NCBI RefSeq assembly: GCF_932526225.1
Contig: NC_064047.1
Location: 11,583,501 to 11,647,500 of the forward strand
DNA from: Nematostella vectensis
Lineage: Eukaryota; Cnidaria; Anthozoa; Actiniaria; Edwardsiidae
Reading direction: 5' to 3'
DNA length: 64,000 bases
Part shown: one piece after another, positions 58,252-64,000 of the stretch
How the letters are laid out: each line of letters begins with the position of its first letter
How positions within the stretch are numbered: the first letter of the stretch is position 1
Notes under the pieces: generated by a model
The model's input: only the letters and a program-made list of their open reading frames with translations
The model's database searches: none
What the model was told of the DNA's origin: nothing
Position numbers and translations under genes: made by a program

Positions 58252-61200
58252 GTGAGTATAACAACATGAAGAGGGTGTGTAACACAATTCCTTGCCCGGG
58301 TGAGTATAACAACATGGACAGGGTGTGTAACACGAATCCTTGCCCGGGTGAGTATAACAACATGAACAGGCTGTGTAACATGAATCCTTACACGGGTGAG
58401 TATAACAACATGGACAGGGTGTGTAACACGAATCCTTGCCCGGGTGAGTATAATAAGATGGACAGGGTGTGTAACACAAATCCTTGCCCGGGTGAGTATA
58501 AAAAGATGGACAGGGTGTGTAACACGAATGCTTGCCCGGGTGAGTATAACAACATGGACAGGGTGTGTAACACGAATCCTTGCCCGGGTGAGTATAACAA
58601 CATGGACAGGGTGTGTAACACGAATGCTTCCCCGGGTGAGTATAACAACATGGACATGGTGTGTAACACAAATCCTTGCCCGGGTGAGTATAACAACATA
58701 AACAGGGTGTGTAACACGAATCCGTGCCCGGGCGAGTATAACAAAATGGACAGGAAATGTAACACGAATCCTTGACCGGGTGAGTATAACAATATGGAGA
58801 AGGTGTGTAACACAAATCCTTGCCCGGGTGAGTATAACAACATGAAGAGGATGTGTAACACAAGTCTTTGCCCGGGTGAGTATAACAACATGGACAGGGT
58901 GTGTAACACAAATTCTTGCTCGGGTGAGTATAACAAGATGGACAGGATATGTAACACGAATCATGCCCGGGTGAGGATAACAAGATGGAGAGGGTGTGCA
59001 GCACGAATTCTTGTCCGGGTGAGTATTACAAGATGGACATGGTGTGCAACACAAATCATTGCCCGGGTAAGTATAACAACATGGACAGGGTGTGTAACAC
59101 AAATCCTTGCCCGGGTGAGTATAACAAGATGGACAGCGTGCGTAACACAAATCCTTTCCCGGCTAAGTATAACAACATAAAGAGGGTGTGAAACACAAAT
59201 CCTTGCCCGGGTGAGTATAACAAGATGGACAGGTAATGTAACACGAATCCTGCCCGGGCGAGTATAACAAGATGGAGAGGGTGTGCAACACGAACTTTTG
59301 TCCGGGTGGGTATAACAAGATAGACATGGTGTGTAACACAAATCCTTGCCCGGGTGAATATAACAACATGAAGAGGGTGTGTAACACAAATCCTTGCCCG
59401 GGTGAGTATAACAACATGGACAGGGTGTGTAACACGAATCCTTGCCCGGGTGAATATAACAAGATGGACAGGGTGTGTAACACGAATCCTTGCCCGGGTG
59501 AGTGTAACAACATGAAGAGGGTGTGTAACACGAATCCTTACCCGGGTGAGTATAACAAGATGGACAGGGCGTGTAACACAAATACTTGCCCGGGTGAGTA
59601 TAACAACATGGACAGGAAATGTAACACGAATCCTTGCCCGGGTGAGTATAACAAGATGGAGAAGGTGTGTAACACGAATCCTTGCCCGGGTGAGTATGAC
59701 AACATGGACAGGGTGTGTAACACGAATCCTTGCCCGGGTGAGTGTAACAAGATGGACAGGGTGTGTAACACGAATCCTTGCCAGGGTGAGTATAACAACA
59801 TGAAGAGGATGTGTAACACAAGTCCTTGCCCGGGTGAGTATAACAACATGGACAGGGTGTGTAACACGAATCCTTGCCCGGGTGAGTATAACAACATGGA
59901 CAAGGTGTGTAACACGAATCCTTGCCCGGGTGAGTATAACAACATGAAGAGGGTGTGTAACACGAATCCTTGCCCGGGTGAGTATAACAACATGAAGAGG
60001 GTGTGTAAAACGAATCCTTGCCCGGGTGAGTATAACAACATGAAGAGGGTGTGTAACACAAATCCTTGCTCGGGTGAGTATAACAAGATGGACAGGATAT
60101 GTAACACGAATCATGCCCGGGTGAGGATAACAAGATGGAGAGGGTGTGCAGCACGAATTCTTGTCCGGGTGAGTATTACAAGATGGACATGGTGTGCAAC
60201 ACAAATCATTGCCCGGGTAAGTATAACAACATGGACAGGGTGTGTAACACAAATCCTTGCCCGGGTGAGTATAACAAGATGGACAGCGTGCGTAACACAA
60301 ATCCTTGCCCGGCTAAGTATAACAACATAAAGAGGGTGTGAAACACAAATCCTTGCCCGGGTGAGTATAACAAGATGGACAGGTAATGTAACACGAATCC
60401 TGCCCGGGCGAGTATAACAAGATGGAGAGGGTGTGCAACACGAACTTTTGTCCGGGTGGGTATAACAAGATAGACATGGTGTGTAACACAAATCCTTGCC
60501 CGGGTGAATATAACAACATGAAGAGGGTGTGTAACACAAATCCTTGCCCGGGTGAGTATAACAACATGGACAGGGTGTGTAACACGAATCCTTGCCCGGG
60601 TGAATATAACAAGATGGACAGGGTGTGTAACACGAATTCTTGCCCGGGTGAGTATAACAACATGAAGAGGGTGTGTAACACGAATCCTTACCCGGGTGAG
60701 TATAACAAGATGGACAGGGCGTGTAACACAAATACTTGCCCGGGTGAGTATAACAACATGGACAGGAAATGTAACACGAATCCTTGCCCGGGTGAGTATA
60801 ACAAGATGGAGAAGGTGTGTAACACGAATCCTTGCCCGGGTGAGTATGACAACATGGACAGGGTGTGTAACACGAATCCTTGCCCGGGTGAGTGTAACAA
60901 GATGGACAGGGTGTGTAACACGAATCCTTGCCCGGGTGAGTATAACAACATGAAGAGGGTGTGTAAAACGAATCCTTGCCCGGGTGAGTATAACAACATG
61001 AAGAGGGTGTGTAACACAAATCCTTGCCCGGGTGAGTATAACAACATGGACAGGGTGTGTAACACGAATCCTTGTCCGGGTGAGTATAACGACATGGACA
61101 GGGTGTGTAACATGAATCCTTGCCCGGGTGAGTATAACAACATGGACAGGGTGTGTAACACGGATCCTTGCCCGGGTGAGTATAACAAGACGGACATGGT

Positions 61201-63050
61201 GTGTAACACGAATCCTTGCCCGGGTGAGTATAATAAGATGGACAGGGTGTGTAACACGAATCCTTGCCCGGGTGAGTATAATAAGATGGACATGGTGTGT
61301 AACACGAATCCTTGCCCGGGTGAGTATAACAACATGAAGAGGATGTGTAACACAAGTCCTTGCCCGGGTAAGTATAACAAGATGGACATGGTGTGTAACA
61401 CGAATCCTTGCCCGGGTGAGTATAATAAGATAGACATGGTGTGTAACACGAATCTTTGCCCGGGTGAGTATAACAACATGAAGAGGATGTGTAACACAAG
61501 TCCTTGCCCGGGTGAGTATAACAAGATGGACAGGGTGTGTAACACGGATCCTTGCCCGGGTGAGTATAACAAGATAGACATGGTGTGTAACACGAATCCT
61601 TGCCCGGGTGAGTATAATAAGATGGACATGGTGTGTAACACGAATCCTTGCCCGGGTGAGTATAACAAGATGGACATGGTGTGTAACACAAATCCTTGCC
61701 CGGGTGAGTATAACAACATGGACAGGGTGTGTAACACGAATCCTTGCCCGGGTGAGTATAACAACATGGACAGGAAATGTAACACGAATCCTTACCCGGG
61801 TGAGTATAACTAGATGGACAGGGCGTGTAACACAAATACTTGCCCGGGTGAGTATAACAACATGGACAGAAAATGTAACACGAATCCTTGCCCGGGTGAG
61901 TATAACAAGATGGAGAAGGTGTGTAACACGAATCCTTGCCAGGGTGAGTATAACAACATGGACAGGGTGTGTAACACGAATCCTTGCCCGGGTGAGTGTA
62001 ACAAGATGGACAGGGTGTGTAACACGAATCCTTGCCCGGGTGAGTATAACAACATGAAGAGGATGTGTAACACAAGTCCTTGCCCGGGTGAGTATAACAA
62101 CATGTACAGGGTGTGTAACACAAATCATTGCCCGGTCGAGTATAACAACATGAACAGGGTGTGTAACACGAATCCTTGCCCGGGTGAGTATAACAACATG
62201 AAGAGGGTGTGTAACACGAATCCTTGCCCGGGTGAGTACAACAACATGAAGAGGGTGTGTAACACAAATCCTTGCCCGGGTGAGTATAACAAGATGGACA
62301 GGGTGTGTAACAAGAATACTTGCCCGGGTGAGTATAACAAGATGGACAGGGTGTATAACACGAATCCTTGCCCGGGTGAGTATAACGACATGGACAGGGT
62401 GTGTAACACGAATCCTTGCCCGGGTGAGTAAAACAACATGAAGAGGGTGTGTAACACAAATTCTTGCCCGGGTGAGTATAACAAGATGGACAGGAAATGT
62501 AAAACGAATCATGCCCGGGTGAGTATAACAACATGGACAGGGTGTGTAACACGAATCCTTGCTCGGGTGAGTATAACAACATAAAGAGAGTGTGTAACAC
62601 GAATCCTTGCCCGGGTGAGTATAACAACATGAAGAGGGTGTGTAACACGAATCCTTGCCCGGGTGAGTATTACAAGATGGACAGGGTATGTAACACGAAT
62701 CCTTGCCCGGGTGATTAAAACAACATGAAGAGGGTGTGTAACACAAATCCTTGCCCGGGTGAGTATAACAACATGGACAGGGTGTGTAACACGAATCCTT
62801 GCTCGGGTGAGTATAACAACATAAAGAGAGTGTGTAACACGAATCCTTGCCCGGGTGAGTATAACAACATGGACAGGGTGTGTAACACGAATCCTTGCCC
62901 TGGTGAGTATAACAACATGGACAGGGTGTGTAACACAAATCCTTGCCCGGGTGAGTAAAACAACATGAAGAGGGTGTGTAACACAAATCCTTGCCCGGGT
63001 GAGTATAACAAGATGGAGAGGGTGTGTAACACGAGTCCTTGCCCGAGTGA
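58200..63050 (+). repeat. 48-bp minisatellite copying the end and donor of TSP1 exon 1
   Basis: About 100 units of 48 bp: GGTGAGTATAACAACATGGA, CAGGGTGTGTAACACGAATC, CTTGCCCG. Each is about 13 nt of intron start (with donor GTGAGTAT) plus about 35 nt matching the exon end that codes KMERVCNTNPCPG. A block of about 1150 bp (24 units) is repeated: marker variants near 58944-59260 recur at 60094-60410. Open frames of 16-residue period on both strands are artefacts. Confidence 0.93.
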
Positions 63051-63104
63051 ATATTTCTAGCAATTCCTTGCCGCATGCGCATAAAACTCTTATCTTCATT
63101 CTAG

Positions 63105-63275
63105 TGAGTGGTGGTTGGTCTTTGTGGTCGACATGGACAAGTTGTTCAGTCACGTGCTCCACTGGCGTCCAATCAAAATCCAGGTCGTGCTCAAACCCTG
63201 CCCCTCAAAATGGCGGTGCCTACTGTCTAGGGGAGGGTCATGTTTCACAAAGCTGTGACATGAGTCCTTGTCCAG
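63105..63275 (+). CDS. Thrombospondin type 1 repeat exon 2
   Basis: Acceptor CATTCTAG, 171 nt in phase 1-1, donor GTAAGG at 63276. It encodes SGGWSLWSTWTSCSVTCSTG, then VQSKSRSCSNPAPQNGGAYC and LGEGHVSQSCDMSPCPG. All six cysteines, the WxxW ladder and the CSVTC motif are present, so this is a complete group 1 TSP1 domain. It is likely extracellular and in the same gene as the exons at 58081 and 63644, since all three share length and phase. Confidence 0.9.
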
Positions 63276-63297
63276 GTAAGGCTATAAATATCAGCGT

Positions 63298-63430
63298 GGC
63301 GGTGCCTACTGTCTAGGGGAGGGTCAGTTTTCACAAAGCTGTGACATGGGTCCTTTCCCAGATTAGGCTATAAATAGATCACCATGGCGGTGTCTACATC
63401 TTGGGTACATAAAGCTGTGACATATTGCCT
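63298..63430 (+). repeat. Two decayed tandem copies of the TSP1 exon 2 end
   Basis: GGCGGTGCCTACTGTCTAGG through CACAAAGCTGTGACATGGGT repeats the exon end at 63212-63275, but the donor has become CCCAGATTAG. A third, weaker copy starts near 63384 (GGCGGTGTCTACATCTTGGG). The period is about 87 bp. Confidence 0.85.
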
Positions 63431-63643
63431 TGTTTAGCATGTAGTTTTAATTTTTTTAAATCCCTAGTTAACCTCAATTCATAGAAAATATGAAGTAAAC
63501 TACTAACCAAAGAAAAAGAGTACACATATCCGCATCTCCCAAACCCCTCGAAAAAATAACCTTGTCACGGATTTCTCTGTGTTTACTAGCCGTTGTCATG
63601 GGTGCATAAGTCACTGCAGATTGAGTTTGTCACCTTGTTTCAG

Positions 63644-63814
63644 TGAGCGGTGCGTTGTCTCCCTGGTCGTCATGGACCCCCTGCAATACCTCCTGCTCTG
63701 GTGGGACCAGGACCCGACTCAGACCATGCTCAAACCCAGCCCCCCAGCATGGCGGAGCTGCCTGTCAGGGGGAGGGTGAGGAGACACAGGACTGCAACAT
63801 ACACCCTTGTCCAG
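63644..63814 (+). CDS. Thrombospondin type 1 repeat exon 3
   Basis: Acceptor TTGTTTCAG, 171 nt in phase 1-1, donor GTGAGG at 63815. It encodes SGALSPWSSWTPCNTSCSGG, then TRTRLRPCSNPAPQHGGAAC and QGEGEETQDCNIHPCPG. It is a complete six-cysteine TSP1 domain; the first ladder position is L-S-P-W in place of W-S-x-W, so one Trp is missing. The gene continues past the right edge of the window. Confidence 0.9.
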
Positions 63815-64000
63815 GTGAGGCTATACAAAGATCAACATTGAGGCGCTGCCTGTCAGGGGGAGGGTGAGGAGACACAGGACTGTAACATACACCCTTGTCC
63901 AGGTGAGGCTATAAAGAGATCAACATTGAGGCGCTGCCTATCAGGGGGAGGGTGAGGAGACACGGTAATGTAACATACACCCTTGTCCAGGTGAGTTTTT
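63728..64000 (+). repeat. 88-bp tandem repeat copying the end and donor of TSP1 exon 3
   Basis: Donors GTGAG occur at 63815, 63903 and 63991, each preceded by ACATACACCCTTGTCCAG. Between them is GCTATAAAGAGATCAACATT then GAGGCGCTGCCTGTCAGGGG. The units differ at few positions. The array runs off the window. Confidence 0.9.

Noticed and set aside
58126-63162. Open frames up to about 950 codons on both strands with 16-residue period
   Set aside because: By-product of the 48-bp minisatellite; only the 171-nt TSP1 exons have domain support.

Overview
The window is animal nuclear DNA: AT-rich, intron-dense, and full of MITEs and minisatellites. Gene content (a concentrative nucleoside transporter, a degenerin/ENaC-type channel, a secreted PAN plus discoidin protein, a chain of thrombospondin type 1 exons), GT-AG introns and hammerhead-like and Crypton-like elements suggest an early-branching metazoan. 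A cnidarian such as a sea anemone is most likely, but this is inferred from gene style and not from any species-specific marker.

Layout. 371-604 (+): last exon of an unrecognised membrane protein. 2504-14046 (-): a complete 11-exon SLC28-type nucleoside transporter of 591 residues. 14047-24500: MITEs, two tiny exons of a possible gene start (16175-16297, +), a decayed tyrosine-recombinase transposon (about 16740-21390, -), a hairpin with a hammerhead-like core (22314-22424) and a Ty3/gypsy remnant (23753-24480, -). 26841-43269 (-): a secreted protein gene with signal peptide, six-cysteine PAN/apple-like domain and one discoidin (F5/8 type C) domain; its long introns hold microsatellites, a nested MITE, a LINE tail, a 3-kb foldback element and hammerhead-like motifs. 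44654-53705 (-): a complete 6-exon DEG/ENaC channel of 461 residues. 53800-56840: tandem repeats and MITE fragments. 56844 to the right edge (+): a TATA box, a type-II membrane-anchor exon and three 171-nt thrombospondin type 1 exons.

Main observation. Most large minisatellites here are copies of an exon-intron boundary of the gene they sit in. The 32-bp unit at 4535-6970 is the last 8 nt of a transporter intron plus the first 24 nt of the next exon, so each unit carries a 3' splice site. The 30-35-bp units at 3599-3745 each carry the 5' splice site of the next transporter exon. The 47-bp units at 49327-50640 copy the end and donor of DEG/ENaC exon 4. The 96-bp units at 25320-26900 copy the end of the discoidin gene through its stop codon. 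The 48-bp units at 58200-63050 (about 100 copies) copy the end and donor of the first TSP1 exon, and the 88-bp units from 63728 copy the end and donor of the third. Older, decayed examples lie beside TSP1 exon 2 and the signal-peptide exon. Repeated seeding of minisatellites at splice junctions in four neighbouring genes is the feature I would follow up first. In the TSP1 exon the copy in the reading frame has an in-frame TGA where almost all array copies keep the cysteine codon.

The four main genes appear independent: nucleoside uptake, sodium-channel activity, and two extracellular adhesion-type proteins. I see no operon-like relation between them.
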